Shown here one piece after another: positions 1-5,844 of a stretch of 7,943 nt of DNA (position 1 is the stretch's first letter; each line of letters begins with the position of its first letter). Both the position numbers and the translations under genes were made by a program. The notes below the pieces were generated by a model, which saw only the letters and a program-made list of their open reading frames with translations, made no database searches and was not told where the DNA came from. Origin of the DNA: Gammaproteobacteria bacterium (GTDB taxonomy: Bacteria > Pseudomonadota > Gammaproteobacteria > Steroidobacterales > Steroidobacteraceae); contig VBNP01000143.1 in NCBI GenBank assembly GCA_005877965.1, positions 1-7,943 on the forward strand. Direction: 5' to 3'.

Positions 1-164
1 CCCTCGACCACGTCGAAGGAAACCGCCTGGTTTTCTTTCAGCGATTTGTAGCCGGCCATCTGGATATTGCTGTGATGGGCGAACAGGTCCTTGCCGCCGT
101 CGTCAGGCGTGATGAACCCGAAACCCTTGGAGTCGTTGAACCACTTCACTTTTCCTGTAGGCAT
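1..164 (-). CDS. cold-shock protein (CspA family), 3' end outside window
   Basis: Small single-stranded nucleic-acid-binding protein of the cold-shock domain family, which acts in the cytoplasm as an RNA chaperone or antiterminator. The 54 complete codons seen begin MPTGKVKWFNDSKGFGFI. RNP1 is K13-G-F-G-F-I18 and RNP2 is L27-F-A-H-H31. The aromatic residues W8, F9, F15, F17 and F28 on the binding face are present. The second RNP2 position is His31, where Phe is more usual. Family members are about 67-70 residues, so roughly 13-16 C-terminal residues lie beyond the left edge. The ATG at 164 is preceded by AGGA with an 8-nt gap. It is the last of three minus-strand genes here, with 66 nt separating it from the small HTH-like gene. 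Several paralogues usually exist per genome, so no specific csp letter is given. The family call is very secure. Confidence 0.95.
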   Translation of the reverse strand, partial: MPTGKVKWFNDSKGFGFITPDDGGKDLFAHHSNIQMAGYKSLKENQAVSFDVVE

Positions 165-230
165 GTCGCATTCCTGAGTTGACTTCGCTGCTTGAATATC
201 CTGCCCGGCCAATGTAGCACAGCGCCGCGC

Positions 231-461
231 TCAGTGCCGGTTTCCCCTGCGCCCGCCGTCCGAGGAGTCGGGAGTCGATCTTCCCGGCGGCTGCGCGGCG
301 GAGGCCTCGAGAATCAGGCCGACCGCCTGCAGGAAAACCGGCCCCGGCACTTCCTCCTCGCCCGACAGCCAGCGCTCGAGGCTCTCCGCAGTCGTATTGA
401 GCGCGTCGCCGAGCGCGTCGATCCCGCCGCACCACTCCACCGCGCGGCGCAGGGTCATCAT
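231..461 (-). CDS. small helix-turn-helix-like protein upstream of csp
   Basis: Hypothetical protein of about 76 residues. The core, residues 4-45 from the chosen start, is predicted to be helical and reads like a compact helix-turn-helix: RRAVEWCGGIDALGDALNTT followed by ESLERWLSGEEEVP. This resembles the YdaS/Cro-like pattern in which a short helix pair precedes a W-L-S-G turn. The C-terminal 25 residues are Pro/Gly/Arg/Ser-rich and probably disordered. The frame is open to a more distal ATG at 482, but the sequence GGAGGTGCCGATGATG puts a strong Shine-Dalgarno just before the ATGs at 461 and 458, so a start there is preferred. It lies between the cupredoxin and cold-shock genes on the same strand. 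A regulatory or DNA-binding role is inferred from the fold only, and no target is known. Confidence 0.7.
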   Translation of the reverse strand: MMTLRRAVEWCGGIDALGDALNTTAESLERWLSGEEEVPGPVFLQAVGLILEASAAQPPGRSTPDSSDGGRRGNRH

Positions 462-496
462 CGGCACCTCCGAGTTGCGCATCCGGCCATCATGAC

Positions 497-506
497 ACGA
501 TATCGT
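497..506. promoter_or_regulatory. 10-bp palindrome between cupredoxin and HTH-like genes
   Basis: ACGATATCGT is a perfect 10-bp palindrome in the 55-nt gap between the cupredoxin stop codon and the preferred start of the HTH-like gene. It could be an operator for the downstream gene. Ten-base palindromes also occur by chance, and no second copy was seen, so this is weak. Confidence 0.2.
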
Positions 507-516
507 CTGCGCCTCG

Positions 517-1053
517 TCAGTCCTCCCGTTTCACCTTGATGACCGCGCGCATCCATGGATGGATGCAGCACTGGAAGTGGTGATTGCCTTCGGCGAGGCC
601 GCCCACCTCCGCCTTGCCGCCCGGAGCGATGTCGGTCGATACCGGGCACTCCGGAGCGGTTACCAGCCCCTTGTTGAGCGCGGGACTGGGAATCTTCCCT
701 CCGCCAAAGTCGCGCACCTCGGTGAAGGTATGCACTCGCCCGCCCCTGTTCCGCACCATCACGGTGTCGTCGGGCTCGATCTCGACATATGGAGGATCCA
801 TCCGCCAGGCCTGATGTCCGATGAGGGAGGTCGGCGCCAGCGGCGAAGACAGCTCCACCCCGAATTCGGCGAACGACACGTCGCCTTCCTTCCGCAGGCA
901 GCCGCCCGTGGGCGCATAGCCCGTGTCGTTGGGATCGCAGTCATCCCGCATGACGACCATCGCGGCGTGATCATCGTGCGCCGCGGCGGGTAGCGGAAAC
1001 GGCATCGAGGCAGTCAAACCCATGATGACCAACGTGAATCGACTCGGCTTCAT
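517..1053 (-). CDS. exported cupredoxin-like copper protein
   Basis: Predicted periplasmic blue-copper-type protein of 178 residues, probably an electron carrier or copper-binding protein. The N-terminus is a Sec signal (MKPSRF, a hydrophobic stretch, then PLPAAA) with likely cleavage after Ala25. The C-terminal half carries the type 1 copper ligand pattern: His108 in GRVHTF, then Cys162, His165 and Met168 in FQCCIHPWM. The spacing Cys-x2-His-x2-Met is short, as in other HPWM-type cupredoxins. Additional cysteines at 39, 52, 136 and 163 could form disulfides, C39-C52 being the obvious pair. The segment between the signal and the cupredoxin domain (about residues 26-70) is unrecognised and begins HDDHAAM. 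The ATG at 1053 has GGGAGA upstream with a 4-nt gap. It is divergent from the patatin gene and first of a minus-strand set. The domain call is confident; the redox partner is unknown. Confidence 0.85.
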   Translation of the reverse strand: MKPSRFTLVIMGLTASMPFPLPAAAHDDHAAMVVMRDDCDPNDTGYAPTGGCLRKEGDVSFAEFGVELSSPLAPTSLIGHQAWRMDPPYVEIEPDDTVMVRNRGGRVHTFTEVRDFGGGKIPSPALNKGLVTAPECPVSTDIAPGGKAEVGGLAEGNHHFQCCIHPWMRAVIKVKRED

Positions 1054-1063
1054 GTGCTCTCCC
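1047..1063 (-). promoter_or_regulatory. ribosome-binding site of the cupredoxin gene
   Basis: Reading the minus strand, AAGGGAGAGCAC precedes ATG. The purine-rich GGGAGA core supports the start codon at 1053. Confidence 0.6.
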
Positions 1064-1121
1064 TTACGAAGTGATGATGACTAAGCAATGAACGCCGGGA
1101 ACGAGCCGGTTATTCCCTTTA

Positions 1122-1137
1122 TAGGACTATGGTCCTA
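1122..1137. promoter_or_regulatory. inverted repeat TAGGAC-N4-GTCCTA, candidate operator
   Basis: TAGGACTATGGTCCTA has two perfect 6-bp arms around TATG and lies in the 138-nt divergent region between the cupredoxin and patatin genes. It starts 69 bp from the cupredoxin start codon and ends 54 bp before the patatin start, a suitable place for a regulator controlling either gene. The dyad symmetry fits a dimeric DNA-binding protein. Which regulator is not known. An RNA hairpin role is less likely because no T-run follows. Confidence 0.5.
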
Positions 1138-1164
1138 CCATGTGCGCGCGTCGTCTCGAACAAG

Positions 1165-1176
1165 TAGGAAATCCTA
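1165..1176. promoter_or_regulatory. second inverted repeat TAGGA-AA-TCCTA, candidate operator
   Basis: TAGGAAATCCTA repeats the same TAGGA/TCCTA half-sites as the inverted repeat at 1122-1137, but with a 2-bp rather than 6-bp gap between the 5-bp half-sites. The two dyad centres are 41 bp apart, close to four helical turns, so proteins bound at both would lie on nearly the same DNA face. It ends 15 nt before the patatin ATG, where binding or a small mRNA hairpin could hinder expression. Confidence 0.45.
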
Positions 1177-1191
1177 GAAAACGCCCGCGCC

Positions 1192-2340
1192 ATGACCCTG
1201 AAGATGGCTTCGAGCAGCGGCGAGCAGCTGCCGGGGCAGGTGGTTCTCGTGCTGCAGGGCGGCGGCGCGCTCGGCGCCTACCAGGTCGGCGTCTACCAGG
1301 CGCTGCACGAGGCAGGCGTCGAGCCCGACTGGGTCATCGGCACCTCGATCGGCGCGGTCAACGGAGCGATCATCGCCGGAAATGAGACGGAAAAGCGTCT
1401 GCCCTGCCTGCACGAGTTCTGGGACAAGGTCCGCCTCGGGGGCTGGGTCGAGCCGATGGTCGGGCCCTGGGCGAACCACTGGTACGCCAACCTGTCGACC
1501 TACATCGGCGGTATTCCCGGCTTCTTCATGCCGCGCGCCATTCCCTGGGGCGGCATGTACGCGCCGCTCGGCGTGTATTCCTCGTCGTGGTACCGCACCG
1601 AGCCGCTGCACGCAACGCTCGCGCCGCTCATCGACTTCGAGCTGCTGAAAGCGAAGCGCACGCGCCTCACCGTCGGCGCGGTCAACGTGAAGAGCGGCGA
1701 GCTGCGCTACTTCGACAACACGCGCGACCCCGAGCCGCTCGCCCTCGAGCACGTGATGGCCTCGGGCGCGCTGCCGCCCGCCTTCCCCGCGATCGCCGTC
1801 GACGGCGAGCCTTACTGGGACGGCGGCATCTACTCGAACACGCCGATCGAGGCGGTGCTCGACGACCACCCGCGTCGCGACTCGGTGATCTTCAGCGTCA
1901 ACGTCTGGCGGCCCGCGGGCCCGGAGCCGCAGTCGATCTGGGACGTGCTAGGACGGCAAAAGAACATCCAGTACGCGAGCCGCGCCGACAGCCACATCGC
2001 GCGCCACAAGCAGATCCACCGCCTGCGCCACATCATCCGCAAGCTCTCGCATCACCTGCCCGAGGAGAAGCGCGGCCACCCCGATGTCCAGGGCCACGCC
2101 GGCCACGGCTGCGGCACCACCATGCACATCGTGCGCTTCCTCGCGCCCGAGCTCGAGGGCGACGACTACAGCAAGGACATCGACTTCACGCCCACCGGCA
2201 TCACCGCGCGCTGCGAGGCCGGCTACGCCGACACGCAGAAGATGCTTGCGCGCAAGCCCTGGGAGAAGCCGGTCGACCCGATGGAAGGCGTGATCATCCA
2301 TCAGGACGCGCCGATGAGCGAGCGGCTCGTGAAGAGCTAG
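1192..2340 (+). CDS. patatin-like phospholipase with DUF3734-type C-terminus
   Basis: Serine acyl-hydrolase of the patatin family (382 residues) using a Ser-Asp dyad, expected to cleave acyl esters of lipids. The glycine-rich oxyanion-hole motif GGGALGAYQVG is at residues 23-33. The nucleophile elbow GTSIGA has Ser52, and the DGGIYSNTP motif at 210-218 supplies the catalytic Asp210. The C-terminal third (about 230-382), with TTMHIVRFLAPE and SKDIDFTPTGITAR, matches the DUF3734 extension found on one bacterial patatin subgroup. A His-rich stretch lies at 296-312. There is no clear signal peptide, so it is probably cytoplasmic or membrane-associated. No good Shine-Dalgarno precedes the ATG at 1192, and the in-frame ATG at 1204 is an alternative. 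It is followed after 9 nt by the Bug receptor gene and probably co-transcribed with it. The natural substrate cannot be read from sequence. Confidence 0.93.
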   Translation: MTLKMASSSGEQLPGQVVLVLQGGGALGAYQVGVYQALHEAGVEPDWVIGTSIGAVNGAIIAGNETEKRLPCLHEFWDKVRLGGWVEPMVGPWANHWYANLSTYIGGIPGFFMPRAIPWGGMYAPLGVYSSSWYRTEPLHATLAPLIDFELLKAKRTRLTVGAVNVKSGELRYFDNTRDPEPLALEHVMASGALPPAFPAIAVDGEPYWDGGIYSNTPIEAVLDDHPRRDSVIFSVNVWRPAGPEPQSIWDVLGRQKNIQYASRADSHIARHKQIHRLRHIIRKLSHHLPEEKRGHPDVQGHAGHGCGTTMHIVRFLAPELEGDDYSKDIDFTPTGITARCEAGYADTQKMLARKPWEKPVDPMEGVIIHQDAPMSERLVKS

Positions 2341-2352
2341 GAGAAAAAGATG
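2338..2352 (+). promoter_or_regulatory. ribosome-binding site overlapping the patatin stop codon
   Basis: TAGGAGAAAAAGATG: the patatin TAG stop supplies the first bases of the AGGAG Shine-Dalgarno for the Bug gene. This overlap suggests translational coupling of the two genes. Confidence 0.7.
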
Positions 2353-3312
2353 CAGCGCAGAACCGCCCTTGCCTTGCTGGCAACAATCCTTTTACCCGCC
2401 GCCGCGCTCGCACAGACCTTCCCCACCCGCTCGGTAAGCATCATCGTGCCGTATCCGCCGGGCGGGCTGATTGACCTGGTGGCGCGCATCATTCAACCGA
2501 GGATACAGCTCGAGCTCGGCCAGCCGGTGGTGGTCGAAAACCGCTCGGGCGCGGGCGGCAACGTTGGCGCTGAGGCCGTGGTGCGCGCATCGCCCAATGG
2601 GTACACGCTTCTGCTCGCCAATCCGTCGCTCGGAATCAGCCCGCACATCTACCGCAAGCTTAACTACCGGCCGCTCGAGGACTTCGCCTACATCGGGCTG
2701 GGCGGCAAGACTCCCAATGTTCTGCTCGTGCACCCGTCGCTGCCGGTGAAGTCGGTGCGCGAGCTGATCGACTACGCGAAGCAGAATCCCGGCAAGCTCA
2801 ATTACGCCTCCAACGGCTACGGCACCTCGCCGCAGATGTCGATGGAGCTGTTCAAGGGCATGACCGGCACCTTCATCGTGCACATCCCGTTCCGCGGCAG
2901 CGGCCCGGCGACGGCATCGCTCCTCGCGAACGAAACGCAGCTGATGTTCGACAACCTGCCGCAGCAAGTCCCGCTGATCAACGGCGGCAGGGTCCGGGCG
3001 CTTGCGGTCACCAGTCTCGCGCGCTCGCCGGTGATGCCGGAGTTGCCGACCTTCGACGAGCTGGGTCTGAAGGGTTTCGAGGTGACGTCGTGGTTTGGCC
3101 TGGCTGCGCCGGCCGCAACGCCGCGCGAAGTGGTCATGCGGCTCAACCAGGCGCTGAATCGCACTACGCAGGATCCGCAGGTGAACGAGGCCCTCGTCTC
3201 GCGCGGCGTAACCGTGACCCAGGGCACGCCGGAGGACTTCTACAACTTCGTCAAGGCCGAGGTCGAGAAATGGGGCCCGGTAGTGAAGCGCGCCGGCGTG
3301 GTCGCGGAGTAG
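2350..3312 (+). CDS. Bug-family tripartite tricarboxylate transporter substrate-binding protein
   Basis: Periplasmic solute receptor (320 residues) of the Bug/TctC family, whose members bind small carboxylates and related compounds for TctAB-type transporters or act as sensors. A Sec signal peptide occupies residues 1-21 with cleavage after ALA. The mature protein shows the family signatures VPYPPGGLIDLVAR (residues 33-46, with Asp42), the ENRSGAGGNVG loop, the SPNGYTLLL segment, and the PFRGSGPA segment before the hinge. The length is typical. No tctA or tctB membrane genes are adjacent, which is the rule for most of the many Bug paralogues in Burkholderiales. The ligand is unknown. Its tight linkage to the patatin gene suggests, as inference only, a ligand connected with lipid or acid breakdown. 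The convergent cynS gene ends 28 nt downstream. Confidence 0.95.
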   Translation: MQRRTALALLATILLPAAALAQTFPTRSVSIIVPYPPGGLIDLVARIIQPRIQLELGQPVVVENRSGAGGNVGAEAVVRASPNGYTLLLANPSLGISPHIYRKLNYRPLEDFAYIGLGGKTPNVLLVHPSLPVKSVRELIDYAKQNPGKLNYASNGYGTSPQMSMELFKGMTGTFIVHIPFRGSGPATASLLANETQLMFDNLPQQVPLINGGRVRALAVTSLARSPVMPELPTFDELGLKGFEVTSWFGLAAPAATPREVVMRLNQALNRTTQDPQVNEALVSRGVTVTQGTPEDFYNFVKAEVEKWGPVVKRAGVVAE

Positions 3313-3340
3313 GGCTCCTGGCGGAGAAGGCCCCGCGCTG

Positions 3341-3829
3341 TCAGTATGTCTTGTAGGGCAGGAACTTGCCCGACATCTCGACGCGCACCCGATCGCCCTT
3401 CTCGTTGGCCTCGCGCTGGATGTCCATCGAGAAATCGATGGCGCTCATGATGCCGTCGCCGAACTCCTCGTGGATCAGCTCCTTGAGCGTAGTGCCGTAG
3501 ACATTGACGATCTCGTACCAGCGGTAGATTAGCGGATCGGTCGGCACCGCGGTGGGCAGCGAGCCCTTGTAAGGCACCGTCTGCAGGATCAGGACCGCCT
3601 CCTCCGGGAGGTCGAAGATGCGGCCCACGGTCTCGGCCTGCTTCTTCGTCATCTGCATCTGGCCGAGGCAGGCTGCGGTGGTCCATTCCTTGGACTGGCC
3701 TACTTTCTTCGCCACGTCGGCCCATTTGATGCCTTTTTTCACCTTGCGGAACACGATAAGGTCCGTGATGTCCTCGCGCTTCATGGGTTTCATCAGTGCG
3801 CCGACGGCTTCATCTGCGTCGCGTTTCAT
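3341..3829 (-). CDS. cynS: cyanate hydratase (cyanase)
   Basis: Cyanase converts cyanate plus bicarbonate to carbamate and CO2; carbamate then decays to ammonia and CO2. This detoxifies cyanate and yields usable nitrogen. The N-terminal helical domain (about residues 15-85) is the Cro-like DNA-binding-type fold of the family. The C-terminal catalytic domain contains YRWYE, VYGTTLKELIHEEFGDGIMSA and the terminal GKFLPYKTY. Catalytic residues are Arg103, Glu106 and Ser129, each exactly seven residues after E. coli Arg96, Glu99 and Ser122. The active enzyme is a decamer in the cytoplasm. An upstream GTG at 3850 keeps the frame open, but AGGAGG sits 5 nt before the ATG at 3829, giving 162 residues, so that start is chosen. 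No carbonic anhydrase (cynT), transporter (cynX) or LysR regulator (cynR) is adjacent. The identification is very secure. Confidence 0.97.
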   Translation of the reverse strand: MKRDADEAVGALMKPMKREDITDLIVFRKVKKGIKWADVAKKVGQSKEWTTAACLGQMQMTKKQAETVGRIFDLPEEAVLILQTVPYKGSLPTAVPTDPLIYRWYEIVNVYGTTLKELIHEEFGDGIMSAIDFSMDIQREANEKGDRVRVEMSGKFLPYKTY

Positions 3830-3840
3830 AGCTGCCTCCT
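3830..3840 (-). promoter_or_regulatory. strong ribosome-binding site deciding the cynS start
   Basis: On the minus strand AGGAGGCAGCT precedes the ATG at 3829. This near-consensus Shine-Dalgarno makes the ATG, not the in-frame GTG at 3850, the likely start. Confidence 0.75.
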
Positions 3841-3852
3841 CGGGTGTCACGT

Positions 3853-3870
3853 AATAGTACTACTGCTATT
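3853..3870. promoter_or_regulatory. inverted repeat in the cynS / M23 divergent region
   Basis: AATAG (3853-3857) and CTATT (3866-3870) are 5-bp inverted arms with an 8-nt spacer. TAGTACTA (3855-3862) inside is itself a perfect palindrome. This is the only AT-rich patch in the 85-nt region between the divergent cynS and M23 genes, so it is the best candidate for promoter or operator sequence there. On the minus strand TACTAT could serve as a poor -10 for cynS, but no convincing -35 is seen. Confidence 0.3.
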
Positions 3871-3914
3871 GCGGCGGCCGTGCCTTTCCACGCAGGGCGA
3901 CTAGAATCCCGCTC

Positions 3915-4751
3915 ATGAGCCGGCGCCGGTTCCTGCTGTCGCTCGCGCCCGCGCTCGCTGCGCCGGCGTGGGTAGCCCGCGCGTGGGCCGCGACGCTCCC
4001 GCGCGCGTCGGCGGTGCCGGGCGGCGTCGCGAGGATCGGACTCGGCGCCTCGGAGCAGCCGCCGCGAGTGCACCTCGGCGGCGATCGCGTGCTGGTGATG
4101 CGCGACGGCGACGAGTGGGTCGCGTTCGTCGGCATCGCGCTGAGCGCGAAGCCGGGCTCGAAGCTGCGAGTGGAGGCGGAGCAGGCCGGCGACAGGGTCG
4201 AGCGCTTCGAGATCGCCGTCGCGCCCAAGAAATACGCCTCGCAGCATCTCAAGGTGCCGCCGGGCCAGGTGGATCTGTCGAGGGAGCATCTCACCCGGTA
4301 CGAGCGCGAGCGGGTGCATCTGAGCGAGGTGCTCAGGACGTTCACCGACTCCGCGCCGGCGACGCTCGCCATGCTGCAGCCCGCGCCCGGGGAGCGCTCG
4401 AGCTCGTTCGGGCTGCGCCGCTACTTCAACGGCCAGGCGCGCAGCCCCCACAACGGGATGGACTTCGCGGCGCCCGCGGGCACGCCGGTCATCGCCGCGA
4501 ATGCGGGGCGCGTCATCGACACCGGCGATTACTTCTTCCCGGGCCGCACCATCGTCCTCGACCACGGGCAGGGCTTGCTCACGCTCTACGCTCACCTGGA
4601 AGCCATCGACGCGGCCGTCGCGCAGGTCGTGTCCGCCGGCAGCGTCATCGGCAAGGTGGGCGCCACGGGCCGCAGCACCGCAGCGCACCTGCACTTCTCG
4701 GTCTATCTCAACGCGGTCGCCGTCGACCCGGCGCTCTTTCTGCAGGATTAG
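3915..4751 (+). CDS. Tat-exported M23 family metallopeptidase (LytM type)
   Basis: Predicted zinc endopeptidase that cuts peptide cross-links of peptidoglycan, or an allied factor that activates amidases, in the periplasm (278 residues). The N-terminus SRRRFLL followed by a hydrophobic run and ARAWA fits a twin-arginine signal with cleavage near residue 25. Residues about 30-140 form a beta-rich domain resembling the M23 N-terminal domain that precedes many proteobacterial M23 peptidases. The catalytic domain (about 160-278) has the zinc ligands His179 and Asp183 in HNGMD, His227 in LYAHLE, and His258/His260 in HLHFS. All expected ligands are present, so it should be active. The Shine-Dalgarno is weak. 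The next gene follows after 17 nt, probably in an operon. The exact peptidoglycan bond cut is unknown. Confidence 0.93.
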   Translation: MSRRRFLLSLAPALAAPAWVARAWAATLPRASAVPGGVARIGLGASEQPPRVHLGGDRVLVMRDGDEWVAFVGIALSAKPGSKLRVEAEQAGDRVERFEIAVAPKKYASQHLKVPPGQVDLSREHLTRYERERVHLSEVLRTFTDSAPATLAMLQPAPGERSSSFGLRRYFNGQARSPHNGMDFAAPAGTPVIAANAGRVIDTGDYFFPGRTIVLDHGQGLLTLYAHLEAIDAAVAQVVSAGSVIGKVGATGRSTAAHLHFSVYLNAVAVDPALFLQD

Positions 4752-4771
4752 AGGGGAGGGAGGCGAAGATG
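4752..4771 (+). promoter_or_regulatory. ribosome-binding site of the amidohydrolase gene
   Basis: The purine-only stretch GGGGAGGGAGG lies a few bases before the ATG at 4769 and starts right after the M23 stop codon. It fixes the start within a much longer open frame that continues upstream to 3968 across the M23 gene. Confidence 0.7.
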
Positions 4772-5827
4772 ACGACACGCAGAGAATTCGTGAGCAAAGC
4801 CGCAGCGCTGACCGGCATCGCGTTCATGGGGTGCGATGGGCTGCCTGCCGCCCACGCGCAGGCGCCGCGCCGGCGCGAGGTCGTTGTGAGCGGGCGCCGC
4901 GTGAAAACCGTGGACGTGCATGCGCACTGCGGCGTGCCGGAGGCCATGGCGCTCATGGGGTTGAAGCTGGCTCCCGCGTCGCTCGTCATGGCGAGCGAGC
5001 GGATCCGCCGCATGGACGAGCAAGGCATCGACGTCGAGGCGCTCAGCATCAATCCCTACTGGTATGCGGCCGAGCGCGATGTCGTCGCGAAGCTGATCGG
5101 CATCCAGAATGAAAAGCTCGCAGAGATCTGCGCCGCGGAGCCCGAGCGCTTCGTGGCCTTCGCTTCGGTCGCGCTGCAGTTCCCGGATCTCGCCGTGAAG
5201 CAGCTCGAGGAGGGCGTCAGGAAGCTCGGCCTGCGCGGCGCGGGCGTCGGCGGCAGCGTGAACGGCGCAGAGCTGTCGGACCCGAAGTTCCATCCCTTCT
5301 GGGCCAGGGCGGAGGAGCTCGGCGTGCTGATCTTCGTCCATCCGCAGGGCACGGCCGAGCTGAAGAGCCGGCTGCGCGGCAACGGCGGGCTGGAAAACAC
5401 CATTGGCAACCCGCTCGAGACGACGCTCGCGCTCTCCCACCTGATCTTCGAGGGCACGCTCGACCGTTTCCCCGGCCTCAAGATCTGCGCCGCCCATGGC
5501 GGCGGCTACCTGCCCTCCTATGCGCCGCGCTCGGATCACATCTGCCTCACCTTCCCCGAGCGCTGCGCGGCAGTTCCGCTGAAGAAGCGGCCCACTGAAT
5601 ATCTGAAGCAGCTTTACTTCGATTCGATCGTGTTCACGCCCGAAGCGCTGCGCCACCTCGCCGCGCAGGTCGGCAGCTCGCGGATCGTGCTGGGCACGGA
5701 TTACCCCTTTCCCTGGACTCAGACCGCCGTAGAGCACATTCTCGCCACGCCCGGCCTGAGCGACGCGGAACGCGCCGCGATGCTCGGCGGCACTGCCGCG
5801 AAGCTCCTCGGAATAAAGGAGGATTGA
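4769..5827 (+). CDS. Tat-exported ACMSD-like amidohydrolase (amidohydrolase family 2)
   Basis: Metal-dependent TIM-barrel hydrolase or decarboxylase of the amidohydrolase-2 group (352 residues), related to aminocarboxymuconate-semialdehyde decarboxylase and to hydratases/decarboxylases of aromatic catabolism. The N-terminus TRREFVSKAAALTG is a twin-arginine signal, with a likely signal peptidase I site at AHA-Q (residues 28-31). Cys22 in FMGC is a poor lipobox alternative. Metal-site residues visible are the strand-1 HAH motif (His51, His53), His191 in FVHPQG, His243 in AAHGGG and Asp311 in LGTDYPFP, so the set is complete. Most ACMSD relatives are cytoplasmic, so the export signal is notable. 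It follows the M23 gene by 17 nt and converges on the alpha/beta hydrolase gene 17 nt downstream. The substrate cannot be determined; ring-cleavage products or other carboxylates are possible. Confidence 0.92.
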   Translation: MTTRREFVSKAAALTGIAFMGCDGLPAAHAQAPRRREVVVSGRRVKTVDVHAHCGVPEAMALMGLKLAPASLVMASERIRRMDEQGIDVEALSINPYWYAAERDVVAKLIGIQNEKLAEICAAEPERFVAFASVALQFPDLAVKQLEEGVRKLGLRGAGVGGSVNGAELSDPKFHPFWARAEELGVLIFVHPQGTAELKSRLRGNGGLENTIGNPLETTLALSHLIFEGTLDRFPGLKICAAHGGGYLPSYAPRSDHICLTFPERCAAVPLKKRPTEYLKQLYFDSIVFTPEALRHLAAQVGSSRIVLGTDYPFPWTQTAVEHILATPGLSDAERAAMLGGTAAKLLGIKED

Positions 5828-5844
5828 TCCGAGTGCAGCGTGGG

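Noticed and set aside
1174..1869. Minus-strand open frame of 231 codons opposite the patatin gene
   Set aside because: Low-complexity antisense shadow; all patatin motifs are on the plus strand.
1587..2474. Plus-strand 295-codon frame spanning the patatin and Bug genes
   Set aside because: Arg/Ala/His-rich composition, no recognisable motif, and it crosses two well-supported genes out of frame.
3313..3340. Possible terminator between the convergent Bug and cynS genes
   Set aside because: Only a 4-bp stem (CTCC-TGGC-GGAG) without a T-run was found in the 28 nt.
3830..3850. GTG start at 3850 for cynS
   Set aside because: It would place the start seven codons upstream of an ATG that has a near-perfect AGGAGG at proper spacing; the added residues are encoded by the Shine-Dalgarno itself.
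3968..4768. Upstream part of a 619-codon open frame in line with the amidohydrolase
   Set aside because: It overlaps the M23 gene in another frame, has Arg/Ala/Gly-rich composition typical of out-of-frame GC-rich DNA, and the amidohydrolase has its own strong ribosome-binding site and Tat signal at 4769.
3810..4778. Minus-strand open frame of 322 codons opposite the M23 gene
   Set aside because: Arg/Ala-rich antisense shadow without domain motifs; the plus strand encodes a clear M23 peptidase.
4748..5737. Minus-strand open frame of 329 codons opposite the amidohydrolase
   Set aside because: Antisense shadow in GC-rich DNA; the plus strand has complete metal-binding motifs.
5828..5844. Possible terminator between the amidohydrolase and alpha/beta hydrolase genes
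   Set aside because: The 17-nt gap has no stem-loop or T-run.
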